Below are positions 1 to 8,455 of a stretch of DNA of 26,342 nt, piece by piece (positions within the stretch are counted from its first letter, which is position 1; each line of letters begins with the position of its first letter). The DNA comes from Chara braunii (lineage: Eukaryota > Streptophyta > Charophyceae > Charales > Characeae): assembly GCA_003427395.1 (NCBI GenBank), contig BFEA01000012.1:1059800-1086141 (forward strand), in the 5' to 3' direction. Under the pieces are notes generated by a model. The model did not search any database, had not been told where the DNA came from, and saw only the letters and a list, made by a program, of their open reading frames with translations. Made by a program: the position numbers and the translations under genes.

Positions 1-2242
1 CCAACAACTGCTCATTCCAAGCCCTCGTAAGAGCAATGGAGGCCTTCAGACTAGCATCGGAAATTAAGGTCAATTGGGGTAAAACCGAAGGATAGTGGCT
101 AGCAGACGTGACCCCACCCCAACCGGTTGATACAACCACACCCATGTCATGGTCTACAAGAGATCAGATACTAAGATTCCTTGGTATTGATAAACAAGGA
201 CGGAGTCTGGCCAGGCATGGGCCAAAACCTAGTCGTCAGGGCAATCACTCGCATGGCCAATGCAAAATTGCCCAGGCCTCGTTAATTGGAAGAGCACTAC
301 TAATTAACACGACAATCTTCTCCACACTGTGGTACATGGCATCCATCCGATCCGCCCCCGACGATGACCTCAAAACATTAAAAAAACAAGGCCAGATGCT
401 ACTTACGAACCGGAGACCCTAACAGGACCACGTGTATCAACAGGGTAGTCTGGAACCACATCATCAGGAAACCGCAGGAGGGGGGGTTGGGGCTTATTGA
501 TCCCAAACAGGAATCCATAGCACTGCAGATGAAATGGATTATCAAGATCCTAATCATACGATCCATTTCATGGACCCAAATAGCTCTGGACAGCATAAAA
601 AATCTAGCACCTATCAACTCCCTTCCGAACATGAGAGGTCTCTTCTGGATAATGGCGAAGGACTGGACTATGAAATCAGGCAGACAGAGAAGAAGAAACC
701 CAACAGATCGTATTACAAACCCTACTCCAACAGCAAATCCATACTGGAAGCCAACCCTCAAAGACTGGCGAAGAATGTTGTCGAACAAACACGGTGCACC
801 AGAAAACAGAGAAGAGGTCTTGAGACAACCTCTGTTCTGCAATTCCTGGATCGTAGACCCGAGTGGCTCACCCTAGTCACTACACACAAAAGACGAGAGA
901 TGGCTATCCTGGGTGGAAAAAGGGGTGTGGCAGGTGAAACACATTTGGGCAGAAGATCGAAGACAATGGTTAACCGAACAGGTGCTCCGAAATGAATTAA
1001 ACGGCTGCCACGCCCTCACAGAAAATCTAAACCAGATTCAGAAGATCATCCCAACACAATGGCTCTCCCTCTTAAGGGAGGACTTCTCACGGAAGTCCGG
1101 GTACTGGGGCATACTCATTTCCCAAACCCAGCCTCGCAGAGCTTACTGATTTGTATCTCGAACCAATGCACCCAGCTACCTCTCCAAATTCTTCTCCTAC
1201 CCGATCACGAATCACAACCTACAAGAGCTGGAAGTTATGAACAAAGAACCCCAGTGTGACATGCTAGAATCCTACCGATTGAGGAAAGTGAGGATCACAA
1301 AAGCCAAATGCTGGATAATCTTCCAACCTGATCTCTGCATCTCAGACCTCGAATTCGACCCGAAAGAGTGCATCTGGAAACAGGGGAAATCCGGGAGAAC
1401 GAGAACGATATTCGAATACGATGTAAGAATTCGGTTATGACTTAGGATTACAAACTACAAACCCGGATCCCAGACTCAAAGAAAAATGGAGGGAGATCCT
1501 GAACGTAGAACCTACTGACCCCGTTTCCATTCCCTGGACGAAGTACCTGTCCATCAGCCCGGTTAGGATCTGAAGCATGCAGTGGCTCGTAGCCCACTCA
1601 TCCCTGCCCGTCAACGAATAGCTCCACATGAGGAGGAAACATACGGCTCCCGACAGCTCCGAATTGTGTTATGTGCACAGACAACAGACCAGAAGGCATA
1701 CCCCAATGCCTCTTGTACTGTACTGAAGCAGCCTGGATATAGAACAAAGCTCGCGAACTATGGTCACTCCTCTTCTCATCAACCCCTCCCCCCACATCTC
1801 CTCAAAACATCCTCCTTCTATCCAACAGTGATAGCAATATCAAAGGCGACAAGGGAATCTGGTTTCACCTTCTCAGGAAGCTGGCTCTGTGGGTGATCTG
1901 GAAAAGGAGGTGTACCAAGACTATCAAGACAACGGTGGCAAGGGAAGAAATGAGGGCCCTACTGTTGAGTATGACAGAAACTGAGATTCGGTGCAGATGG
2001 AGGGAGGTTACATCAACAACGAAAGTCAGACCAGAAAGGCTAGCCACTAAGAGACATTCTTTCATGAGAGACTGGCTTCTACAGGGAAAGATTGCAACAG
2101 TGGCAGATTATATATTGATCTGGAAAAATGGCACAGCGAAACTCCCGCAAGGACGATTACCCAGCAAGGGGCAAACTGAGACCATAGTCTCAACAACACA
2201 GACAACTCTCCTCTTTTCTTGTTGCACACCAACTACATGACA
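1..2242 (+). pseudogene. LINE-A ORF2 remnant (RT C-terminal part to C-terminal domain)
   Basis: ORF2 of a LINE encodes endonuclease and reverse transcriptase used for target-primed reverse transcription. Only the part after the catalytic FADD box is present. Blocks shared with LINE-C: VNWGKTEG then a stop and WL (about 65-105); SLIGRALLINTTIFSTLWY (about 277-335); after a frameshift, GLGLIDPKQESIALQMKW (about 490-545); EEVLRQPLFCNSWI (about 810-850); a W..W..GVWQVKHIW block (about 900-950); and, in another frame, WFHLLRKLALWVIWKRRC (about 1860-1915), the tryptophan-rich C-terminal block. The final frame runs to a stop near 2240. There are at least three frame changes and several stops, so no functional protein is made. 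Identification as LINE is firm; exact frameshift positions are not resolved. Confidence 0.85.
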
Positions 2243-2289
2243 GAATCAAAATGGATTCTGAGAGGAAAAGTGGTAGGGCAAGCTGACAG

Positions 2290-2440
2290 TCAACCCTCCT
2301 ACATAGGAGCAATCAATGCTGGTCAGGGTTCCTTCGGCCACACGGAAGGAAGCGTGAGAGCGTTCACCATGTATTCCAATTCTCGACTTGCCGGTGGACA
2401 GGAACCGGACTGATGCTCCCCAGAATGGATATGGAGCCAG
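2290..2440 (+). other. Structured 3' tail of LINE-A (three hairpins)
   Basis: Hairpins visible on the transcript strand: CTCCT/AGGAG (2296-2300 with 2305-2309) followed by AATCAATG; TTCCTTC/GAAGGAA (2329-2335 with 2345-2351); and GCTCC/GGAGC (2415-2419 with 2433-2437) just before the A-rich tail. The first and last recur with changed bases in other copies at about 5550, 12115, 12000, 22680, 24480 and 25070. In known stringent-type LINEs the reverse transcriptase recognises such a 3' stem-loop and SINEs copy it; that role here is inferred. Confidence 0.65.
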
Positions 2441-2460
2441 GACCATAAGGACCAGTTTTT

Positions 2461-2464
2461 ATTA

Positions 2465-2496
<32 letters not shown>

Positions 2497-2500
2497 CAAA
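2461..2500 (+). repeat. A-rich tail of LINE-A, (AAAAC)n
   Basis: Seven A's followed by several CAAAA units directly follow the last hairpin of LINE-A. This is the expected tail of a non-LTR element and fixes the 3' end of the insertion. Confidence 0.75.
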
Positions 2501-2539
2501 TATCTGTACTTAACCCCAGACCTGTATATAGAAATACAA

Positions 2540-2890
2540 AACACATGCCCCTCGCACCGGCCCGGGCTCACCCCCCTCGAGACTGCACACACCAAACGCT
2601 CTTAGCCCACACAGAAACCCTTACCTGACCCGACGTTTGCACTAGCCCACACCTACGTAAAACCCATGCCCCCCCACCAGGCCAGGCTCACCCCCCTCAA
2701 GACACACGAACAACACAACCCCACACACACTACCTGCACTATCCTACACAAAAACCCATGCCCCACCCGCCTGCCCCGGACTCGACCCCTCAATGCACTC
2801 AAATACCGAACACTAACCTACGAAAACATACACAACCCTGTGTCCCATCCACCAACCCCAGTCTCACCCCCCCTACTGCAAGACACCTCC
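2540..2890. repeat. Degenerate C-rich tandem repeat, about four units
   Basis: A unit built around CCCATGCCCC, a CCAGG-like stretch and CTCACCCCCCTC recurs with ATG anchors at 2545, 2666 and 2758 and a decayed version near 2840 (spacings about 121, 92 and 81). The plus strand is very poor in G here. The open frame crossing it (2666-3052) is a Pro/His/Thr-rich by-product. Confidence 0.55.
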
Positions 2891-2899
2891 CCAGGTCAA

Positions 2900-3340
2900 T
2901 ACCCCCAGGCTAATCACTGCCTCATCCCCTGGCCCTTGCCGCACCCACTGAACCCCCGAACACACACCCAACACAACTACATTTGCTTTCACAGAGAAAA
3001 CCAAAAAAACGCAACCCATAACAGAAAACAACATAACAAAAGACCTGCCTGAAAAATCACACTCCCATCCACCTCAGTGCAATGACACTGCAATGCCAAA
3101 GCATACTCCTGGCTGCACCACTACAGGAACAGTTACTTCATAACTTTTTCATGTTATTATCTTCAAGCGCTTTTTAACTTGACCTCTGTAAAAACACTGC
3201 CCCCCCTTCTTCCCCCCCTACAACCGCCTCCTACAGACCCTGAAGGAGATGTGCCGGTCCAGGTTCTTGGGAGTATGCATGCTGGCTCATCCGTTACTCA
3301 TCAGGCGTATTCTAGAGAGGGCGGGGGGGGGGGCATCCCC
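2900..3340. other. Anonymous C-rich DNA, no gene seen
   Basis: Continues the C/A-rich composition to about 3060, then mixed sequence with C runs at about 3200-3220 and a G run near 3321-3331. I see no coding signal or recognisable element. Confidence 0.5.
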
Positions 3341-3367
3341 TAAGGCTTTTCACGGTCGCCACTAACC

Positions 3368-3419
3368 GGCCGTCGGAGGGGTTGAGTTCTCCTGGCCGTC
3401 AGATGGGTTGAGTTCTCCT
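3368..3419. repeat. 26-bp tandem duplication
   Basis: Two adjacent 26-bp units (3368-3393 and 3394-3419) begin GGCCGTC and end GGGTTGAGTTCTCCT. They differ at two positions. Confidence 0.8.
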
Positions 3420-4097
3420 GCACGCAATACGCCAACACAGAACATACAAGACAGGCAGCCATATTCATGCAAGTAGGAAGGAGACGTCTGTATACCACTT
3501 CATCGCTTCGAGTTCCTCTTGCGGATACTCTCGCAGCGGAATGTCCACGGCCATGTTCCGCCGAAGCTCCCAACGTCCAGACTGGGCACGTCAACCGTAG
3601 GCCAAGAGCAATTTGCAAAGCGCCCAAAATGAACAGTTGTATTGTGTTGGGGGACCAGGAGCTGACCAATGTAGCTGGTCTATACTGGGTGCAGGCTTAA
3701 GTTCATGGACGGTAGAGTAGGCTTCCTACTGGGGCTACTGACGGTCGGGATTTGGGATCCGGTTTGGTAGTTGCCGAGTGCTTCTCGCCTATTGTCGTCT
3801 GCTTTTTCCTTAGCTTAGCACCTCGTTTCTGCCGAGCATTTCTAGTCTTTCACCTTTCAGCTTTGTCGCAAAGATTCCCAAGTTAGTTCTCCCACCTATT
3901 ATTGTAGTCACCTTTTCGCTTGAGTTTCATCTGTCCTGTTTTTATTTTTTCTTGAGTCCCTGGGTCCTAAGATCACGTCTTTCCCTGTTGGTCTGCTTGT
4001 CACCCCATTTTCCTTTTGCGTTTTCTCCACTGCGTAAGTTTTCCATTGTCTTGATCATGTTCGCAGATCAGGTCCCATTGCTTCCCTCTACTGGTGC
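3420..4097. other. Anonymous sequence, no gene seen
   Basis: From about 3700 the plus strand is T/C-rich. Short open frames on both strands (3340-3700) lack recognisable domains and overlap each other. No repeat family or RNA gene is recognised. Confidence 0.45.
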
Positions 4098-4220
4098 TCA
4101 TCTATTTACCTGTTTACCTCGTTCTTTCGTCCCGAGTTTGAGTCCCCCTGCTTTCCCTGCTCATTTTCTTACCTGTTACCTGTGCTTTCATCCTGAGTTC
4201 GAGTCCCTCTGCTCCTTTTG
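4098..4220. repeat. About 62-bp degenerate tandem duplication
   Basis: Two units (4098-4160 and 4161-4220) share the order TTACCTGTT, a GAGTTYGAGTCCC block and a CTGCT block, with clear divergence. The shared GTTCGAGTCC resembles a Pol III B box, but no T-stem pairs around it and no A box is evident. Confidence 0.55.
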
Positions 4221-4250
4221 TCTTTCTCACCTGTATTCTGTATTCTGATT

Positions 4251-4268
4251 GTGTGTCTGTATATGTGT

Positions 4269-4314
<46 letters not shown>
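4251..4314. repeat. (GT)n microsatellite
   Basis: Alternating GT with a few interruptions (TCTGTATA, GTATG) near its left end. Val-Cys or Thr-His frames over it are artefacts. Confidence 0.95.
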
Positions 4315-4316
<2 letters not shown>

Positions 4317-4499
4317 ACACATGTCAACCTCCGCGACACTGCCGCATTGTTGAAGGGTATGGTTTAAAACAACATGTGAAAAACGCCCGCCACCCTCTAT
4401 CTCCGTGAAAGGAATGCACAAAAAAATCATGCAAAGGCCAAACAAATAAGCACCGAAAATAGTACAGCAAAGGGCGGAAAACAACACGTCAACGAACGA

Positions 4500-4860
4500 G
4501 CAGCTGGCAGCAAGGGACAAAGGTTGGAGGGCATGGGGGAGGCGGGCGGGAAGGCAAAAGACACACAAAGCACCAAGGCACGAAAGGCAGCACAGCAAAA
4601 GACATAGGGTGGATGGCCTGGGGGAGGCAAGCGGGCCGACAAACAGCACTAGGCAGAAAAAACGAGCCGGCAACAAGTCAAGGAGGAACACTAGGGCAGT
4701 TGAGCAGTAGCACGGAACGTAGGCTGGAGAGCACAGGGGGGCCGGGTGGGTAGGCAAACAGCACCAAGCAAGAAAAGAACCAATAGGAAGTCAAGAAGCA
4801 GCAAGGCACCAAGACGACAAGGGAGACAAAAGAACAAGTACCAAAAAAAGCAAAGCGAAA
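4500..4860. repeat. Degenerate purine-rich tandem array, left part
   Basis: Three diverged units start near 4522, 4605 and 4721 with a GG(T/A)GG-rich block, then a GGGGGAGGC-like core and a CAAACAGCACCAAG-like block, spaced about 83 and 116 bases. The plus strand is strongly T-poor. Cys/Leu-rich minus-strand frames across it reflect composition, not a gene. Confidence 0.55.
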
Positions 4861-4878
4861 AAAAGAAAAACTGGTGAT

Positions 4879-4934
4879 AGATTGTTTCGCCGCAGTTGCA
4901 CCGACTCATCAGGAGGCTGAACCCTCGACAATCT
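4879..4934 (-). ncRNA. Type III hammerhead ribozyme
   Basis: A self-cleaving RNA motif that performs site-specific transesterification of its own backbone. Read 5' to 3' on the minus strand: stem III AGATTG (4934-4929) pairs perfectly with CAATCT (4884-4879). The cleavage triplet is GUC, with cutting predicted after C4927. Stem I is GAGG (4926-4923) with CCTC (4916-4913), closed by loop GTTCAG. The core CTGATGA (4912-4906) is intact. Stem II is GTCG (4905-4902) with CGGC (4892-4889), including one U-G wobble, closed by a 9-nt loop. The second core box GAAA (4888-4885) is intact. Open stem III with closed stems I and II defines type III, the form found in viroid-like RNAs and plant retrozymes. 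No second copy, primer-binding site or LTR pair was found around it, so the host element is unknown. Activity is inferred from sequence only. Confidence 0.85.
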
Positions 4935-4935
4935 G

Positions 4936-4980
4936 CGGAATCTCCGTATTTGATGGTTTGGGTCACGAACCCTTTGACCC
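4936..4980 (-). other. Two small hairpins just upstream of the hammerhead
   Basis: On the ribozyme strand, TGACCC/GGGTCA arms lie at 4975-4980 and 4960-4965, and CGGA/TCCG arms at 4943-4946 and 4936-4939. The second ends one base before stem III of the ribozyme. They may belong to the same structured transcript. Confidence 0.5.
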
Positions 4981-4999
4981 TTGTTGAAGATAGACTGCC

Positions 5000-5470
5000 C
5001 CCAAGCGGAACATAGCAGCGGGCAGCAACCCTGTGGAGCACCAGGCAACACAGTAGAGGCAACACGGCTGCACAACAGCAAAAACGACTGCAAGGAATGG
5101 CATGGCACGCAGGACATAGAGCGCGGCAACCTTGCAGTGAAGCACAAGGCAACCACACTGCAAGGGACGACAGGGCGGGCGGACCAGCAGCTCAGCAACC
5201 ATGCAGTGAAGCACAAGGCACCAGCAACAAGGCAACCAACGTACAAGGCACACAAACAAGTGGCAAACACGGAAGGCATGGACAGTGGATGAGCGGCAAG
5301 GCAGCGGAGCAGCGAAGCGCAAGGCAACACCAACAACACGGCCACACCACACAGCGAACACAGCAATTTGCAAAGAACCACATGCGAAGCCAGCAGGACA
5401 GGCAGCAAGGCAGGGGCGGAGCAGAGACGAGGCAGTCCACACATCCAACACGGAGCAAAGCGACACATGA
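5000..5470. repeat. T-poor degenerate array, right part
   Basis: Short motifs such as GCAAGGCA, AAGCACAAGGCA and GCAACC recur irregularly; GCAGTGAAGCACAAGGCA occurs twice (about 5131 and 5203). The plus strand has very few T's. Long Cys/Leu-rich minus frames and Gln/His/Thr-rich plus frames overlap here in several phases, typical of compositional artefact. Confidence 0.5.
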
Positions 5471-5480
5471 CCTACTCACA

Positions 5481-5590
5481 TCTTTTTTTTTTTCTACACC
5501 TCTTTTTTGAGAAAAAATTAAGAAGACCTCCTTCTACCAGCATTGATTACCCCGGAAACCAGGGGATTAACTGAGCAGGGACACCCTTCG
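5481..5590 (-). mobile_element. LINE/SINE-type 3' end, copy B
   Basis: On the minus strand the block CTGCTCAGTTAATC, a hairpin (CCCCTGG, loop TTT, CCGGGG; 5565-5550, one T-G wobble) and AATCAATGCTGG match the tail of LINE-A (2281-2322). It is followed by an A-rich end: the T runs at 5483-5493 and 5503-5508 on the plus strand. The distal GCTCC hairpin is missing, so the copy is rearranged or belongs to a variant. Confidence 0.6.
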
Positions 5591-5615
5591 ATGATAGGTC
5601 AAAAATTAGGAAAAT

Positions 5616-5912
5616 ATGGAAAAACATGCAACCCCTGGAACAATCAACCCAAAAGATCCTGCCTACATCATCGAAAGGAAAAACCTCAAGTTGTTCCAGG
5701 CGGAGTTAGCAAGTGGCCGGTACCCTCCAAAGTACTTGGCGCCAATCGCATCCACTCCAATTCCCTCCATCTTAGTCTCCTCCGTCCTTCCTAACTCCGT
5801 CCTCGTAAAGAATTCCAGGGGACCACTTCTCAGCAGGGGTGAGAACCATCATCACCTGAAGTTCCTTACCCCCATAAGAACTCAAGTCTCCGTCCTCAAA
5901 AAGGTGAACTAG
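5616..5912 (+). CDS. Possible 98-residue coding fragment, unrecognised
   Basis: An open frame starts at an ATG preceded in frame by TAG and ends at TGA... TAG-bounded sequence near 5912. The N-terminal half (GTINPKDPAYII, then KLFQAELASGRYPPKYLAPI) has balanced composition and looks protein-like; the C-terminal half is Ser/Pro/Val-rich. The minus strand over the same bases is also open for about 50 codons (FEDGDLSSYGGKELQ region), so which strand, if either, codes is undecided. It lies directly beyond the copy B 3' end and could be internal sequence of that element. No domain is recognised. Confidence 0.2.
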   Translation: MEKHATPGTINPKDPAYIIERKNLKLFQAELASGRYPPKYLAPIASTPIPSILVSSVLPNSVLVKNSRGPLLSRGENHHHLKFLTPIRTQVSVLKKVN

Positions 5913-6175
5913 CACTCATCACAATTGAACCCCGCAGACTGTTGGTTCCCCCCACCCACTGAGCCAGGGAGTCACTCCGACGAGCATCCGTCATCACCCA
6001 CAGGCAACACAAACATCCCGAACTGAGCGGCCCCCCTAAGAGTGCAGTAGGCACTCCAAATGCGGAACCTCCGACTGTTTGGCACCTCTAAAGGGTGCTC
6101 AGTTGGGTAAGCAAAAATACTTAGAAAAAACAAACGGAAACAGACAACAAGAGGAGAACAGACAAACATAAAACT

Positions 6176-6179
<4 letters not shown>

Positions 6180-6251
<72 letters not shown>
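6180..6251. repeat. (GT)n microsatellite
   Basis: About 36 uninterrupted TG dinucleotides. Poly Val-Cys and Thr-His frames through it are artefacts. Confidence 0.97.
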
Positions 6252-6255
<4 letters not shown>

Positions 6256-6330
6256 GCCATTTCACCTATAGCATCCATGAGCACTTGGACTCCAGTCACA
6301 GGCCATCGATACCTGCAAGAGAAACCATAA

Positions 6331-6395
6331 AGAGGAGAAGAGGGGGAGGAGGGAGGAGAGAGGATAGAGAGGCAGAGAGGCAGAGAGGGAGCAAT
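6331..6395. repeat. Polypurine tract, (GGAGGA / GAGAGGCA)-rich
   Basis: Almost pure A/G on the plus strand, with GGCAGAGA tandemly repeated near 6370-6388. Simple-sequence DNA. Confidence 0.75.
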
Positions 6396-6399
6396 GATG

Positions 6400-7640
6400 G
6401 CAGGGGCATCAGAGTTGGTATAGTAGCCAACAGAGGAGGGATGGTGCATCCCCTAAAGCGCTTCTCGCCTCTTGCGCCGTCACAGCTCATCAGAGGGCGA
6501 TTGTCCCCTGGCTCCCTGTATGGGGGCGAGCAAGTGGCGTGATAGGAAGAGTAGCGCGTTTTACATGAGGTAGGAACTCACCGCATTCTCATCGACGTCA
6601 GCCTCGGTGATGAACTCATCAATTGCTGCCATCGCAGTATCACAGTCTCGGAGAGGGAGACTACCACAAACCATCGCAGTATCAGAGAAAGGTCTATATC
6701 TGGCAATTGTCAGCTCACCACTACAGTTGAACTCTGTTCTGGACAGAGTGCCTGCGGTTAGAATGGAGAGGAAGAAGAATGCTGGCCTAGTGTTGTCAGT
6801 TGGCTATGGTGGAAGATGTTCCCAGCAAGTAGCAGTACGTTGGCTCGGGAGGAAGAGATAATGGAGGTAGAGTGGAGATAGCATGCATCCAACGGTGGCA
6901 TCAGCCTCGTAGCAGATGAGGACCTAGGCAACCATTGGTGTGCAGTGCGGATATGTAGTGAGGATTAGTGAGTGGGGTGGTGAGAAGAAGTTGGGAGAAT
7001 GCATTGTGAGGAGGGGTATGACTGGTGGGGGAATGGGGAATGGGTGTAGCATTGGGTGTCATGATGTCAATGGGCTGTACTGCGGAGGGTGGGTCGAGCG
7101 GGGGCTATGGGCTAGTGCGCTGCAGCAACACGCTGCTTTGCAGCAGGGACGGCGGGAGCACGGGTCATCAGGTGGCGGGTTCTGGCACAGAGTGGCCATT
7201 GTCCTGCAACCTAAGTACAACGGGTAATGGATGCAGGGCGGGAGAGTGGTGTAGCATGAGTCCATGGTGTTGGTGTGGGTTGCAATGAGGGTAGTGTGTG
7301 TTTTCATGTGATGTCCTGAGCAGGAGCTTTATTCTGAGTGTTACGATCCTGGCCAATTTCAAAGTATACATTCATCTGAAAGTACAATGCCATCCGATTG
7401 CAAAAAGAAATGAATGAACTTGAGAGGAAAGAGAGGGAAAGAAGAAGAAGAAGAAATGAGAAAGAAGAAGATGATGATGTGCTCCAGCATAGACCAATGT
7501 CAAGGCTCTTCTTCTTCGCCAATCAATCCCTTCCTCCTTATCTCCTCCCTCTTATTCAAACAAGAAATAACAATAATAATGTTGAATGACTGAACCAGAA
7601 TCAATGTCCAAATCCCACTTCTACTGCAGGCACAACATGA
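6400..7640. other. Anonymous G-rich sequence, no gene seen
   Basis: Plus strand is G-rich with little C from about 6930 to 7300. CCATCGCAGTATCA occurs twice (6629-6642 and 6671-6684). A purine-rich GAAGAA stretch lies at 7420-7475. Open frames of 60-95 residues overlap in several phases without recognisable domains. Confidence 0.45.
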
Positions 7641-7642
7641 GG

Positions 7643-7701
7643 TCCACCATAGCCATGGCAACCCTTCTTCTTCCCCACATACAGGCCGAGGCTATGGTGG
7701 A
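7643..7701. repeat. 12-bp perfect inverted repeat
   Basis: TCCACCATAGCC (7643-7654) and its exact reverse complement GGCTATGGTGGA (7690-7701) flank 35 bases. The CACCATAGCC core recurs near 7907 and 7975, so it may be part of a local repeat. Confidence 0.6.
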
Positions 7702-7740
7702 TTACTGAGGCTTCAGCCTCCTGTCCAAAGGACAACTCAA

Positions 7741-8075
7741 AGCAGCTATGCCGCTGCCCCACTTCAAGGTCATCACCATGCAGCTATGCCGCTGCCCATT
7801 CAGCCACCATGCCTGACTCTGTTCCGAGCTTCCTTGATGCGGCACTACCCCCACTGGGGCCTTCCTGATGCAGCGCCTAGCAAGGACATGAAGATGGTGT
7901 CTACCATAGCCAGTAAGTACCTCGCCACTCTCCCCCTTGGTCCCCTTCTCCCTCCTCCTCCTACCGGTAGAGCTCCACCATAGCCAAGGTGGAAGCTCCC
8001 GGCTTCTTCCTCCCAGCAGCGCTGNNGTNCCCAGNGCTACTCCAGCCAGCGCTCCAGCAGCGTGNCGCCNAACTN
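7741..8075. other. Anonymous sequence with ambiguous base calls
   Basis: Ns occur at 8025, 8026, 8029, 8035, 8065, 8070 and 8075 within a GC-rich CAGCGCTCCAGC-like stretch, so consensus quality is low. GCAGCTATGCCGCTGCCC is duplicated near 7742 and 7780. No gene is supported. Confidence 0.5.
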
Positions 8076-8386
8076 GCACACTGAAGAATGAGACTGGGCT
8101 CTCCGCCCTGCCTCTTGATATAGCGGCCTACTTGCCTCCTGGGCGGTGACTTCCAGGCCGCTCGGCCTCTCCAAGCAACCGGTACCTCCTCCGTTTCAGA
8201 GGGAAACATCATTGCAGACCCTGATATTACCCGTACAGGCTCTAGACTTAGACTGGTTGGACTGGTACCGGCCTAGACCTACCCTACCGCTACTGGACTC
8301 TAAAAATGCCAACTTTGTCTTTTTCTGCTCGGCTTCCGGTACCCCTTCCCGCCAACTGCAGTGGGGTGCAGTATCGGCCTACCGGC

Positions 8387-8455
8387 CCACTTGAGTGTTT
8401 TTCCGCTACCCTAAGGGCCGCGGGGCCGCTAGCTTCGCCACTTGAGTGTTTTTCC
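8387..8455. repeat. 18-bp direct repeat, 51 bp apart
   Basis: CCACTTGAGTGTTTTTCC occurs identically at 8387-8404 and 8438-8455. The surrounding 8180-8510 is studded with TACCGGCC-type palindromic motifs. Confidence 0.75.

Larger units (their letters stand above)
1..2500 (+). mobile_element. LINE-A: 3' half of an L1-like non-LTR retrotransposon
   Basis: The stretch begins inside the reverse transcriptase of a LINE, runs through the C-terminal part of ORF2, and ends in a structured 3' untranslated region and an A-rich tail at 2461-2500. Order and orientation are those of a non-LTR element on the plus strand. The upstream part lies outside the window. Protein blocks match those of LINE-C (minus strand, 13140-20943) in the same order but are clearly divergent, so this is another subfamily. 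It is inactive: the frame is broken several times. Confidence 0.85.

Noticed and set aside
2666-3052. 128-residue Pro/His/Thr-rich frame
   Set aside because: By-product of the C-rich degenerate array and G-poor strand.
3297-3304. CTGATGAG on the minus strand
   Set aside because: No GAAA box or stem II follows.
3340-3700. Overlapping frames of 109 and 77 residues on opposite strands
   Set aside because: No recognisable domain, mutual overlap, and one spans the 26-bp duplication.
4180-4215. tRNA-like TTCGAGTCC (Pol III B box)
   Set aside because: Flanking bases do not form a T-stem, no anticodon or acceptor arm and no A box; it is part of a 62-bp duplication.
4227-5479. Overlapping Cys/Leu/Ala-rich minus-strand open frames up to 225 residues, resembling secreted or membrane proteins
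   Set aside because: Several frames are open together across T-poor degenerate repeats; the composition alone produces Cys/Leu codons. No domain or consistent start.
6486-6493. CTGATGAG on the minus strand as a second hammerhead
   Set aside because: No GAAA box at the right distance (CGAGAAG instead) and no consistent stem III with a cleavage triplet.
6099-6542. Long frames made of Thr-His or Val-Cys repeats
   Set aside because: Translation of (GT)n.
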